Positions 49,979-58,792 of a stretch of 59,982 bases of DNA are shown here, one piece after another. The position numbers were made by a program, and so were the translations under genes. How positions within the stretch are numbered: position 1 is the first letter of the stretch; each line of letters starts with the position of its first letter. Where the stretch lies: IMG/VR virus record IMGVR_UViG_3300011114_001028, positions 1 to 59,982 of that record. One strand, written 5' to 3'. Below the pieces are notes generated by a model, which was not told the origin of the DNA, ran no database searches, and saw only the letters and a list, made by a program, of their open reading frames with translations. The DNA comes from a virus.

Positions 49979-50406
49979 ATTTAGAATTGATACAAAAAAT
50001 GTGGTCTCAAGACTGCATAATTGATAGAGATAATCTTCATGAAGAATCTCTGAAAATACCACAATTACATGCAAAATATTATGAATTATATAACAATATT
50101 ATTCTATTAAAAGCAAAAGCAGAGCAACAAAGAAAAAATATTAGACATGAAAGATTTGAGTATTATTCTGGAAAAGCAGATCCAGAAATTTATGTAGAGA
50201 ATCCATTTCCAAAAAAGATAAGAGATAAGGATACCCTTCAAAAATATTTGGATGCTGATGAAAAACTTTCGGAAATATGTTTAAAAATTGACTATTATGA
50301 AACTCTTATAAATTACTTACAGGACATTCTAAAAGTAATTGCAAATCGCACTTACCAAATTAAGAATGCTGTGGAATTTATGAAGTTTCAGGCTGGATAT
50401 GGTTGA
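49975..50406 (+). CDS. uvsY: UvsY recombination mediator
   Basis: The 143 residues (T4 UvsY has 137) show QKMWSQDCIIDRDNLHEESLKIPQLHAKYYELYNN and KAKAEQQRKNIRHERFEYYSGKADPE, typical of UvsY. It loads the UvsX recombinase on gp32-coated single-stranded DNA. The start overlaps the previous stop by 4 nt, and the end overlaps uvsW by 8 nt, so the three genes form one unit. Confidence 0.9.
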   Translation: MNLELIQKMWSQDCIIDRDNLHEESLKIPQLHAKYYELYNNIILLKAKAEQQRKNIRHERFEYYSGKADPEIYVENPFPKKIRDKDTLQKYLDADEKLSEICLKIDYYETLINYLQDILKVIANRTYQIKNAVEFMKFQAGYG

Positions 50407-51862
50407 TATTAAAATAATCAAAAAGAATGAAATTTATATCAAACTAATATGCGAGTCACACATATTATATGAATTTTCTTCACATTTTACATTTGAAGTA
50501 CCTGGAGCAAAATTTATGCCCCAGTATAGAGGAAAATATTGGAATGGTGAAATAAGATTATTATCTACACATACTGGAGAAATATATTGTGGTCTTCTTG
50601 ATAAAGTTATTTCTTTGTGTGATCAATATAATTATTCATATGAATTTGAAGAAAATAAATTTTATGGTTTACCATTTGAAGTAAATGAATTTATTTCCGA
50701 AGAAGGAACTAAAGATTATATTAAATCAATCTGCAATCTGGACCCAAGAGACTATCAAATTTCTGGTGTTTATGATGCTTTAAGACACAATCGGAAGTTG
50801 TTGGTAAGTCCAACTGGGTCCGGAAAAAGTTTGATGATTTATGCCTTAACTCGATATTATACTGACAAAGGAAAAAAAACAATTTTAATAGTTCCAACTA
50901 CAAGTCTTGTGGAGCAAATGTATGAAGATTTTAAGTCTTATGGTTGGAATGTAGAATTATATTGCCATAAGGTTTATTCAGGAAGAGAAAAGGAAAGTGG
51001 TATGCCTGTTACAATTACTACATGGCAATCAATTTATAAATTGGAAAGATCATTCTATGAAGATTACGAAGTTGTAATTGGAGATGAAGCACATTTATTT
51101 AAATCAAAATCACTCATATCAATTATGACAAAACTTGATAATGCAAAATATAGATTTGGATTTACTGGAACTTTAGATGGAAGTCAAACTCATAAATGGG
51201 TTTTGGAAGGTTTGTTTGGTCCATCATATAAAACTACAAAAACTCATGAATTGATTGAAAAGGGACATCTTTCAAAATTAAACATTAAAGTTTTATTATT
51301 AAAACATAAGGAATGTAAATTTGAAACTTATGAAGATGAAATTCAATATTTAATTCAACATGAAAAAAGAAACAAATTCATTTGCAATTTATCATTGGAT
51401 TTAAAAGGAAACAGTTTAATTCTTTATAGTAGAGTTGAAACTCATGGTGCTCACTTATATGAGATGATAAATAGTAGAGCAAGTGAAAATAGAAAAATCT
51501 TTTTTATTCACGGTGGAGTGGACACTGAAGAAAGGGAACAAGTTAGAGCAATTACTGAAAAGGAAACTGATGCTATTATTGTAGCATCTTATGGAACATT
51601 TTCAACAGGAATTAATATTAAAAATCTTCATAATGTTATATTTGCTTCTCCAAGTAAATCAAGAATTAGAAATTTACAAAGTATTGGAAGAGTTTTAAGA
51701 AAAGGAAAAAATAAAACTGGAGCTTTACTTTATGACATTGCTGATGATATTAGTACAAAAACTAGAAAAAACTATACTCTCAATCATTTGATTGAAAGAA
51801 TTAAAATCTATAATGAAGAAAACTTTCAATATGAAATAATTAACGTTAAATTAGAAAAATGA
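50399..51862 (+). CDS. uvsW: UvsW DNA/RNA helicase
   Basis: The 487 residues (T4 UvsW about 500) include the Walker A SPTGSGKS near residue 138, GDEAHLF (DEAH-type box), FGFTGTL (motif III) and the C-terminal QSIGRVLRKGKNKT (motif VI). DPRDYQISGVYDALRHNRKLLV precedes them. It unwinds branched DNA and R-loops and supports the shift from origin- to recombination-dependent replication. It overlaps uvsY (8 nt) and the next gene (4 nt). Confidence 0.93.
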   Translation: MVDIKIIKKNEIYIKLICESHILYEFSSHFTFEVPGAKFMPQYRGKYWNGEIRLLSTHTGEIYCGLLDKVISLCDQYNYSYEFEENKFYGLPFEVNEFISEEGTKDYIKSICNLDPRDYQISGVYDALRHNRKLLVSPTGSGKSLMIYALTRYYTDKGKKTILIVPTTSLVEQMYEDFKSYGWNVELYCHKVYSGREKESGMPVTITTWQSIYKLERSFYEDYEVVIGDEAHLFKSKSLISIMTKLDNAKYRFGFTGTLDGSQTHKWVLEGLFGPSYKTTKTHELIEKGHLSKLNIKVLLLKHKECKFETYEDEIQYLIQHEKRNKFICNLSLDLKGNSLILYSRVETHGAHLYEMINSRASENRKIFFIHGGVDTEEREQVRAITEKETDAIIVASYGTFSTGINIKNLHNVIFASPSKSRIRNLQSIGRVLRKGKNKTGALLYDIADDISTKTRKNYTLNHLIERIKIYNEENFQYEIINVKLEK

Positions 51863-52251
51863 TTGAAGACGATTTTTACGCAACAATTAAATTAAAGACT
51901 GGTGAAGAAATTTTCTGTATTGCAGCCGCAATAGAAGAAGAAGATCGTACCTTATTAATTATATCAAATCCTATTGTAGTAACTGAATTAAAAGGAAAAT
52001 CTAATGTAGTGGGATATAAAGTAGAACCTTGGTTAAAAACTACAACAGAAGATATGTTTATAATTAAACTTGATGATATTTTAACTCTTTCTGAATCTTC
52101 AGATATTGAAATGGTTGAGTTACATCAAAGTTATCTTAGACAAGTTGATAAGATGAATACTAATTATAGTAAATTAACTAAAGAAATGGGTTATGTCTCT
52201 AGTGTTGATGATGCTAAAAAAACCTTAGAGAACCTTTATAATAATTATTAA
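51859..52251 (+). CDS. Conserved hypothetical protein after uvsW (130 aa)
   Basis: The 130 residues begin MIEDDFYATIKLKTGEEIFCIAAAIEEEDRTLLIISNPIVV, a strand-loop-strand pattern like an Sm-like fold, followed by VVGYKVEPWLKTTTEDMFIIKLDDILTLSES. It overlaps uvsW by 4 nt and is followed by the gp55 promoter region. I recall such a gene after uvsW in many T4-like cyanophages. Function is unknown; an RNA-binding role would be a guess from the fold. Confidence 0.6.
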   Translation: MIEDDFYATIKLKTGEEIFCIAAAIEEEDRTLLIISNPIVVTELKGKSNVVGYKVEPWLKTTTEDMFIIKLDDILTLSESSDIEMVELHQSYLRQVDKMNTNYSKLTKEMGYVSSVDDAKKTLENLYNNY

Positions 52252-52319
52252 TTACTCTAAGTACTTAGTATTATGTTTTTCAACCTCCACAAAGGTAATT
52301 ATACAGATGTTTGAATACC

Positions 52320-52348
52320 TTGTCAAGTGTTTTAATTGATGTTATAAT
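52320..52348 (+). promoter_or_regulatory. Sigma70-type promoter of gp55
   Basis: TTGTCA (52320-52325) and TATAAT (52343-52348) are exactly 17 nt apart, a near-consensus host sigma promoter 26 nt before the gp55 ATG. The TGTCAAGT around the -35 box (52321-52328) also occurs at 342-349 in the other strong sigma70 promoter of the window. Confidence 0.75.
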
Positions 52349-52374
52349 AACTACATATTAGATAAGCAATTAAA

Positions 52375-52869
52375 ATGATTACGACTACAGTTATGACTAA
52401 GAAAAATAGATCACAACATTATGTCAACAATAAAGAATTTCTTGATGCGATGATTGAGTATAAAAAACTCTTGCAAATTGCAAAAGATCTTGGAGAAGCA
52501 AAACCACAAATACCAAGATATATTGGAGAGTGTTTTTTAAAGATTGCAAATCATCTTTCCTTTAAACCAAATTTTGTAAACTACATGTTTAAAGATGATA
52601 TGATTTGTGATGGTATCGAAAATTGTGTAAGATATATTAATAATTTTGATCCAGAAAAATCCCAAAATCCTTTTGCTTATTTTACTCAAATCATTTATTA
52701 TGCTTTTTTAAGAAGAATACAACAGGAGAAAAAGCAATTAGAAATTAAAAATAAAATTCTTGAAAGAACAGGATTTTCTGAAGTTTTCTCCGATGATGGG
52801 GTTGACGGATCCAATACTTCGGATTATAATTCTATCAAAGATGCAGTCTACAACAAACTTAGATACTAA
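52375..52869 (+). CDS. 55: gp55 late sigma factor
   Basis: The 164 residues (T4 gp55 has 185) contain FNPNFVNYMFKDDMICDGIENCVRYINNFDPEKSQNPFAYFTQIIYYAFLRRIQQEKKQ (here FKPNFVNY...), the region-2-like core. It directs the host RNA polymerase to TATAAATA late promoters. It starts at ATG 52375 after a near-consensus sigma70 promoter, so it would be made before the late phase. Its stop overlaps the gp47 start. Confidence 0.93.
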   Translation: MITTTVMTKKNRSQHYVNNKEFLDAMIEYKKLLQIAKDLGEAKPQIPRYIGECFLKIANHLSFKPNFVNYMFKDDMICDGIENCVRYINNFDPEKSQNPFAYFTQIIYYAFLRRIQQEKKQLEIKNKILERTGFSEVFSDDGVDGSNTSDYNSIKDAVYNKLRY

Positions 52870-53903
52870 TGCGAGTAGCAATTTTTACAGATAGTCACTG
52901 GGGTTGCAGGAAAGGATCTAAATTATTTCAAGATTATTTTGAAACATTTTATAAAAATATATTTTTTCCAACTTTAGAAAAAGAAAATATTACTACTGTA
53001 TTGCATCTTGGTGATGCTTTTGACAGTCGTAAATCAATTGATTATCAAAGTCTTGAATGGACCAAAAGAGTAGTTTTAGATCCTCTTTTAAAATATGATG
53101 TTCATATGTTAGTGGGAAATCATGATGCATATTATAAAAATACTAATAGTATAAATTCTCCTTCATTACTTCTTCAAAATTATTCTAATATTAAAACTTA
53201 TAGTGATCCAGAAATTGTAAAACTTGGAAATTTAAATGTATTATTTATTCCTTGGATTTGTGTAAATAATGAAGAAAGAACTTTACGACTAATTAAAACT
53301 AGTGGTTGTAAAGTTGCAATGGGTCATTTAGAATTAAATGGGTTTCAAGCACATCATGGACATATAATGGATGATGGTATGGACTCTGTGGTTTTTGATG
53401 GATTTACAAAAGTATTTTCTGGACATTATCACACTCGATCCAATAATGAAATTGTCTATTATTTGGGCAATCCATATGAAATGTTTTGGAATGATGTAAA
53501 TGATACTCGTGGATTTCATATTTTCGACACAGAAACTTTGGAACATGTCCCAGTAAATAATCCATATCGAATGTATCATATAATTTATTATTCTGATACA
53601 AACTATCAAACTTTTGATACTCGTAAATATGAAAATAAAATTGTAAAAGTAATTGTCAGAAAAAAATCTGATGTTAAAAAATTTGAAAAGTTTATTGATA
53701 AACTTTATTCTTCAAATGTTGCAGAACTTAAGATAGTTGAAAATTTTTTAGTTGAAGAAAATGAAAACTTTGAGGCATTTGAGTCTGAAGATACTCTTTC
53801 AATATTGAATAGATATGTAGAAGAAGCAGAAATAAATTTTGATAAATCTAGTATTAAAAAATTATTTCAAGAGATTTATCAAGAGGCGTGTGAGATTGTA
53901 TAA
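52869..53903 (+). CDS. 47: gp47 recombination nuclease subunit (Mre11-like)
   Basis: The 344 residues (T4 gp47 has 339) show metallophosphoesterase motifs in order: FTDSHWG (D-x-H), LHLGDAFDSRKS, VGNHDAYY and FSGHYHTRS. Together with gp46 it forms the Mre11/Rad50-type complex that processes ends for recombination-dependent replication. The ATG overlaps the gp55 stop, and the gene ends on the start of the DUF3110 gene. Confidence 0.94.
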   Translation: MRVAIFTDSHWGCRKGSKLFQDYFETFYKNIFFPTLEKENITTVLHLGDAFDSRKSIDYQSLEWTKRVVLDPLLKYDVHMLVGNHDAYYKNTNSINSPSLLLQNYSNIKTYSDPEIVKLGNLNVLFIPWICVNNEERTLRLIKTSGCKVAMGHLELNGFQAHHGHIMDDGMDSVVFDGFTKVFSGHYHTRSNNEIVYYLGNPYEMFWNDVNDTRGFHIFDTETLEHVPVNNPYRMYHIIYYSDTNYQTFDTRKYENKIVKVIVRKKSDVKKFEKFIDKLYSSNVAELKIVENFLVEENENFEAFESEDTLSILNRYVEEAEINFDKSSIKKLFQEIYQEACEIV

Positions 53904-54163
53904 TGTTTATACTTACAATTTATGGAAAGGAAAGTGAAGGTGTATATGCAGTTGTTGATGCAGATGGTGATAAGATATTATATCTTTTTGAGGAAGAGGA
54001 TGACGCTATAAGATATGCATTATTATTAGAAGAAAATGAATATCCAAAAATGAGAGTAATTGAAATTGAAAATGAGGTTTTATTAAAAACTTGTAAACTA
54101 TATTCATATCGATATACAATTATTACTAAAAATGACATTGTAATACCCCCCAAAACAAAATGA
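53903..54163 (+). CDS. DUF3110-like protein between gp47 and gp46 (86 aa)
   Basis: The 86 residues contain EGVYAVVDADGDKILYLFEEEDDAIRYALLLEENEYPKMRVIEIE, which fits the DUF3110 family known from cyanobacteria and their T4-like phages. Its slot between gp47 and gp46 is the usual one. The start overlaps the gp47 stop and the end overlaps gp46 by 4 nt. Function is unknown. This family is one argument for a cyanobacterial host. Confidence 0.75.
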   Translation: MFILTIYGKESEGVYAVVDADGDKILYLFEEEDDAIRYALLLEENEYPKMRVIEIENEVLLKTCKLYSYRYTIITKNDIVIPPKTK

Positions 54164-55869
54164 TAACTTTTAAAAAACTTCGTTGGAAAAATTTTTTAAG
54201 TACTGGTAATCAATATACTGAAATTAATTTTACTTCAAATTCAACTAATTTAATTGTTGGAACAAATGGTGCTGGAAAAAGTACTGTTTTAGATGCTCTT
54301 ACATTTTCATTATTTGGAAAACCTTTTCGAAAAATTAATAAAGCACAACTTATTAATTCCGTTAATGAAAAAGATTGTGTTGTTGAAGTTTATTTTTTAA
54401 TTGGAAATACTGAATGGAAAGTTGCTCGTGGAATCAAACCAAATATTTTTCAAATTTCTAGAAATGATAAGATTTTGGATCAAACTTCTGCTGTTATAGA
54501 TCAGCAAAAGTGGTTAGAACAAACAGTTCTCAAAATGAATTATAAGTCTTTTACTCAGATTGTAATTTTAGGATCAACTGCTTTTGTTCCTTTTATGCAA
54601 CTTTCTGCCGCTAATCGACGAGAAGTAATTGAGGATCTTTTAGATATTAAAATATTCTCTTCTATGAATATGGTAATTAAAGAAAAGATTCGTCAAATTC
54701 GTGAAGAAATAAAAACTTTAGATTTGAAAAAAGAATCTCTCTTTGATAAGGTTGAGATGCAAAAAAATTTTATTGAAGAGTTGGAAAATCGTGGAAATTC
54801 CAAGATAAATGATAATCAACAAAAGATTGCCAATTTAGATTCTGAAGTTGATATTTATATGAGAGAAAATTCTTCACTTGAGGAGAGTGTTTTTAAATAT
54901 ATAAAAGAACAAGAAGAGGTTACTGGTGCATCAGATAAACTTCGTAAGTTGGGAAATTTAAAAGGTAAAATATCTCAAAAAGTATCTTGTATTAATAAAG
55001 AGCATAAATTCTTTACTGAGAATACGGTATGCCCTACTTGCACTCAAGAGATTGATGAAAAATTTAGACTAGATAAAATAGACGAATCTCAATTAAAACA
55101 AAAAGAATTGCAATTAGGTTATCAAGAACTTGAGCAAACTATTAAGGATGAAGAAGAAAGAGAGCGTCAATTTACCATTCTTTCTAAGGAGATTACAAAA
55201 CTTACGCATGAAGTTTCTCAAAACAATACTAAAATCTCCGGATGTCAAAGACAAATCAGAGATTTTGAATCAGAAATTCAAAAAATTACCAATCAATTTG
55301 AAAATAGAAATACTGAAAATGAAAAACTAGAATCTTTCAGAGAAAGTCTTCAAAAAACCTATGATGAATTGGCGATTAAAAAAGATTTAATTAATCATTA
55401 TGATTTTGCATATGGATTGTTGAAAGATGGTGGTGTTAAGTCTAAAATTATTAAGAAGTATTTACCATTGATGAATCAACAGGTAAATCGTTATTTGCAA
55501 ATGTTGGATTTTTATATTAACTTTACTTTGGATGATGAGTTTAATGAAACAATTCAATCTCCAATTCATGAAGATTTTACTTATGAAAGTTTTAGTGAAG
55601 GTGAGAAAATGAGAATAGATTTAGCACTTCTTTTTACATGGCGTGAAGTTGCAAGATTTAAAAATTCTGTGAATACAAATCTCTTGATTATGGATGAAGT
55701 TTTTGATTCTTCTTTAGATGGATTTGGAACTGATGAATTTCTTAAAATTATTAAATACGTTGTAAAAGATGCTAATATATTTGTAATTTCCCATAAAACT
55801 GGACTTGAAGATAAATTTGAGAGTGTGATAAAATTTTGTAAAGTGAAGGGATTTAGTCGAATTGAATAA
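54160..55869 (+). CDS. 46: gp46 recombination nuclease subunit (Rad50-like)
   Basis: The 569 residues (T4 gp46 has 560) show Walker A VGTNGAGKST near residue 35, the Q-loop region, two coiled-coil arms (residues about 160-230 and 290-400) around a CPTCTQEI zinc hook, the ABC signature YESFSEGEKMRIDLAL, and Walker B NLLIMDEVFDSSLD. It is the ATPase partner of gp47. The region after it has been invaded by a GIY-YIG gene. Confidence 0.94.
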   Translation: MITFKKLRWKNFLSTGNQYTEINFTSNSTNLIVGTNGAGKSTVLDALTFSLFGKPFRKINKAQLINSVNEKDCVVEVYFLIGNTEWKVARGIKPNIFQISRNDKILDQTSAVIDQQKWLEQTVLKMNYKSFTQIVILGSTAFVPFMQLSAANRREVIEDLLDIKIFSSMNMVIKEKIRQIREEIKTLDLKKESLFDKVEMQKNFIEELENRGNSKINDNQQKIANLDSEVDIYMRENSSLEESVFKYIKEQEEVTGASDKLRKLGNLKGKISQKVSCINKEHKFFTENTVCPTCTQEIDEKFRLDKIDESQLKQKELQLGYQELEQTIKDEEERERQFTILSKEITKLTHEVSQNNTKISGCQRQIRDFESEIQKITNQFENRNTENEKLESFRESLQKTYDELAIKKDLINHYDFAYGLLKDGGVKSKIIKKYLPLMNQQVNRYLQMLDFYINFTLDDEFNETIQSPIHEDFTYESFSEGEKMRIDLALLFTWREVARFKNSVNTNLLIMDEVFDSSLDGFGTDEFLKIIKYVVKDANIFVISHKTGLEDKFESVIKFCKVKGFSRIE

Positions 55870-55870
55870 A

Positions 55871-55878
55871 TATAAATA
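55871..55878 (+). promoter_or_regulatory. Late promoter element TATAAATA (second endonuclease)
   Basis: This exact consensus starts 1 nt after the gp46 stop and lies 23 nt before ATG 55902. It serves the second GIY-YIG gene. Confidence 0.6.
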
Positions 55879-55901
55879 ATAGTGTATAGTGCGTGTCCCT
55901 A

Positions 55902-56582
55902 ATGAAAAATATTTATTATACCTATGCCTGGTTGAGGGAGGATATGACCCCTTATTATGTGGGTAAGGGTATTGGTAATAGGGCATATCGTTCTCATAGA
56001 AGAGGGGATACTTATATGTCTCCTCCACCAAGAGATAGAGTGCTTTTTTTGAAGAAAAATCTAACAGAGTTTAACGCTTATAAACACGAAAACTATATTA
56101 TCACTATTTTGGGGTTAAAAAGTGAAGGTGGTATATTAATCAATATGTCTTATGGTGGGGAAGGAAGTTCAGGTAGAAAAGCAAGTGAATATTGTATTCA
56201 AAGAACAAAAGAAGTTAATATAGGAAAAACTCTTACAGAAGAACACAAGAAAAAAGTTTCACAACAAGTATTACAAAGGAGGTGGTGGAATAATGGTAAA
56301 ATAGATAAGCACACTATTGCATGTCCTGGTGATGGTTGGGTATTGGGAAGATTATTTACCAAAGAGTGTGAAAAGTATAAAACAAAAGAGTTTGCTGAAA
56401 AATCAAGAAAAAATAACTTGGGTAAAGTTGTTAGTGATGAAACCAAGAAAAAGCAAAGTGAAATGAGAAAAGGTAGAAAATGGTGGAATAATGGTATTGA
56501 AACAAAGTTATGTTATGAATGTCCTGCGGATGGGTGGGTCGTTGGGCGACCAGGACACTTGATGAAGTGTCCCACCACTTAA
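55902..56582 (+). CDS. Free-standing GIY-YIG endonuclease (226 aa)
   Basis: The start is taken as ATG 55902 (MKNIYYTYAWLREDMTPYYVGKGIGNRAYRSHRR); GTG 55893 would add three residues. The GIY-YIG core reads YTY...YYVGKG, with downstream Glu (KHENYII) and the SYGGEGSSGR loop. Two NUMOD3-like stretches follow (TLTEEHKKKVSQQ and VSDETKKKQSEMRKG), each next to a WWNNG...DGWVxGR module. It sits between gp46 and the VWA gene, with its own late element. It probably cleaves and homes into this intergenic site in related phages. Confidence 0.85.
   Translation: MKNIYYTYAWLREDMTPYYVGKGIGNRAYRSHRRGDTYMSPPPRDRVLFLKKNLTEFNAYKHENYIITILGLKSEGGILINMSYGGEGSSGRKASEYCIQRTKEVNIGKTLTEEHKKKVSQQVLQRRWWNNGKIDKHTIACPGDGWVLGRLFTKECEKYKTKEFAEKSRKNNLGKVVSDETKKKQSEMRKGRKWWNNGIETKLCYECPADGWVVGRPGHLMKCPTT
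56553..56572 (+). other. Perfect hairpin at the end of the endonuclease gene
   Basis: GGACACTT (56553-56560), loop GATG, AAGTGTCC (56565-56572) is a perfect 8-bp stem 8 nt before the stop codon region. No T-run follows. It may be a terminator remnant, a border structure of the endonuclease insertion, or a regulatory stem. Confidence 0.4.
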
Positions 56583-56603
56583 AACGATTAGTCGTGGGGC
56601 GGG

Positions 56604-56609
56604 TATAAT
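56604..56609 (+). promoter_or_regulatory. Possible -10 box TATAAT before the peptidase/VWA gene
   Basis: A perfect TATAAT lies 23 nt before the ATG at 56633. No good -35 box is seen 17 nt upstream (AAAACG), so an activator would be needed. The preceding G-rich stretch (GGGGCGGG) is unusual for this AT-rich genome. Confidence 0.4.
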
Positions 56610-56632
56610 ACTTTCATATCGCACATCCTCAA

Positions 56633-58771
56633 ATGTCCGTCAATATTGAAGTAAAGGGAATGCTTGCTCGTCTTCTGGCTACAGAAGATATTGTTGTTGA
56701 GCATAAAAAAGTAGAAACCGCTTGCTTTAATGTCCATACCAGAGTTCTTACTCTCCCGATGTGGGAGAAGGCTAGCAATAATATCTACGATTTGTTGGTC
56801 GCCCACGAGTGCGGGCATAGTATTCACACTCCCGATGATGACTGGTTTGAGAATACTACAATTCCTCAACAGTTTGTGAATATTGTAGAAGATGCCCGTA
56901 TTGAAAAATTAATGAAACGCAAGTATGAGGGACTTGCAAAGACTTTTTATAATGGATATAAAGAATTAAGTGATCAAGACTTTTTTGAGATTGCTGATGA
57001 AGATTTAGAAACCTTAAATCTTGCTGATAAAACAAACCTTTACTTTAAGATTGGTAATTTTCTTTCTCCTTTAAATTTTAATTCCAAAGAAAAAGAAATT
57101 GTTGAGTGTATTGATTCCTGTGAAACTTTTACAGATGTGATTATTGCCGCAGAGAAACTTTATGAGTATTGTAAGGAAGAACAACAGAAACAACAAAAGG
57201 TTGCTAATCTAGATTCTCACGATTCTCAACAACAAGGTAATTCTTCTTCTGGTGAGCAAACTGGAGAAACGGAAGAAAGTGATAACGATCAACAAGAATC
57301 TTCACAACCAGAAGAATCTTCCGGAAATTCTAGTGGAAATCAAACAATACCAGATCTTTCTTCACAAGAACCCGAAGTTCGCACTGCTGATGCTCTTCGT
57401 GAAAAAATTGAGAGTCTTGTAAGTAGTGATAACCGAGATAATGTTTATGTTGAACTCCCACATCTCAACCTAGAAACTATAATTGCTAAAAATTCAGAGA
57501 TTCATCAATATATTGATGAAAATTTTGAAAAACAAAAAAAATATATTGACTTCAATAATGATACAACACATATTCTTGATTTATATGAAGAGGTAGATAA
57601 GTCATATAAGCAATTTAAGACCTCTGCTCAAAAAGAAGTCAACTATCTTGTAAAAGAATTTGAGTGTCGTAAGGCAGCAGATTCTTATGCCAGAACATCA
57701 ACTGCTCGCACAGGAGTTCTTGATACTGCCCGTCTTCATACCTACAAGTATAATGAAGATTTATTTAAGAAAATAAGTGTGATTCCTGATGGTAAAAATC
57801 ACGGGTTGATTTTTATTCTTGATTGGAGTGGGTCAATGAATGAAGTTATTCAGGACACCTGTAAGCAACTTTTCAATCTAATCTGGTTTTGTAAAAAAGT
57901 CTCAATTCCTTTTGAGGTTTATGCCTTTACAAATGAATGGAGAAGCCCATCAAAGTCTCAAGAAGTTTATTCTCCACATTATGAAAAACGAGAAGGATTG
58001 ATTTATGTTGCTGATGATTTTTCTTTATTGAATCTTCTTACAAGTAAAGTAAATATGAAAACTCTGGAGCATCAGATGCTCAATATTTGGAGACTGACTA
58101 TTGCTCTTCGTAATCCATATGGGTGTGGATGTAGATATGTTGCTCCAACTCGATTATATCTCTCCAGCACTCCACTGAATGAGGCACTGATTGCCCTACA
58201 TCAAATTCTTCCTAATTTTCAGAGAGAAAATAAACTTCAAAAAGTTCAGTGTGTAGTTTTGACTGATGGTGAGGCAAACTGCCTTCCTTATCATATTGAA
58301 GTCAAACGTGGATCTCAACCTTATATTGGTGTTCGTGGTATTTCTCCTGGACAAACTTTTCTTCGTGATCGTAAGATTGGAACTACTTATAAGTTTGGGT
58401 ATGAATATCATAAATTTACCGAAGTTTTAATATCAAATCTCAAGGACAAGTTTCCAACAGTCAATATGATCGGTATTCGTGTGCTTCAGAATCGTGATAC
58501 ATCCAATTTTGTGAGTCTTTATTACAACAAATTATCTCCCCAATACGTTAAAATTTTATCTGATTGGAAGAAGAATCGGAGTCTAAATATTTTAGATTCA
58601 AGTTATGATGCCTACTTTGGACTTTCTGCATCCACTCTCTCACAAGATTCTGAATTTGAAGTTGCCGAAGATGCCACAAAGTCACAGATTAAAAGTGCCT
58701 TTGTAAAAAGTCTCAAGATCAAAAAATTGAATAAAAAAGTTCTGGGACAGTTTATGGAGTTGGTCGTATGA
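56633..58771 (+). CDS. HExGH metallopeptidase-like plus VWA protein (CobT-like, 712 aa)
   Basis: Residues 55-66 read LVAHECGHSIHT, an HExxH zinc motif (His58, Glu59, His62), followed by NIVEDARIEKLM, a likely further ligand region. A Gln/Ser/Glu-rich linker (about residues 185-245) leads to a VWA domain with the MIDAS motif DWSGSM at residues 397-402 and LTDGEAN near 543-549. This is the layout of CobT-like partners of MoxR/CobS AAA+ ATPases. The CobS-like gene at 59582 would be its partner. A role in protein remodelling or metal insertion is inference. Confidence 0.85.
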   Translation: MSVNIEVKGMLARLLATEDIVVEHKKVETACFNVHTRVLTLPMWEKASNNIYDLLVAHECGHSIHTPDDDWFENTTIPQQFVNIVEDARIEKLMKRKYEGLAKTFYNGYKELSDQDFFEIADEDLETLNLADKTNLYFKIGNFLSPLNFNSKEKEIVECIDSCETFTDVIIAAEKLYEYCKEEQQKQQKVANLDSHDSQQQGNSSSGEQTGETEESDNDQQESSQPEESSGNSSGNQTIPDLSSQEPEVRTADALREKIESLVSSDNRDNVYVELPHLNLETIIAKNSEIHQYIDENFEKQKKYIDFNNDTTHILDLYEEVDKSYKQFKTSAQKEVNYLVKEFECRKAADSYARTSTARTGVLDTARLHTYKYNEDLFKKISVIPDGKNHGLIFILDWSGSMNEVIQDTCKQLFNLIWFCKKVSIPFEVYAFTNEWRSPSKSQEVYSPHYEKREGLIYVADDFSLLNLLTSKVNMKTLEHQMLNIWRLTIALRNPYGCGCRYVAPTRLYLSSTPLNEALIALHQILPNFQRENKLQKVQCVVLTDGEANCLPYHIEVKRGSQPYIGVRGISPGQTFLRDRKIGTTYKFGYEYHKFTEVLISNLKDKFPTVNMIGIRVLQNRDTSNFVSLYYNKLSPQYVKILSDWKKNRSLNILDSSYDAYFGLSASTLSQDSEFEVAEDATKSQIKSAFVKSLKIKKLNKKVLGQFMELVV

Positions 58772-58777
58772 TAAATA
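58770..58777 (+). promoter_or_regulatory. Late promoter-like element GATAAATA
   Basis: This one-base variant of TATAAATA overlaps the stop codon of the VWA gene and lies 15 nt before the ATG at 58793. Confidence 0.4.
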
Positions 58778-58792
58778 CCTAAAAAGATTAAA

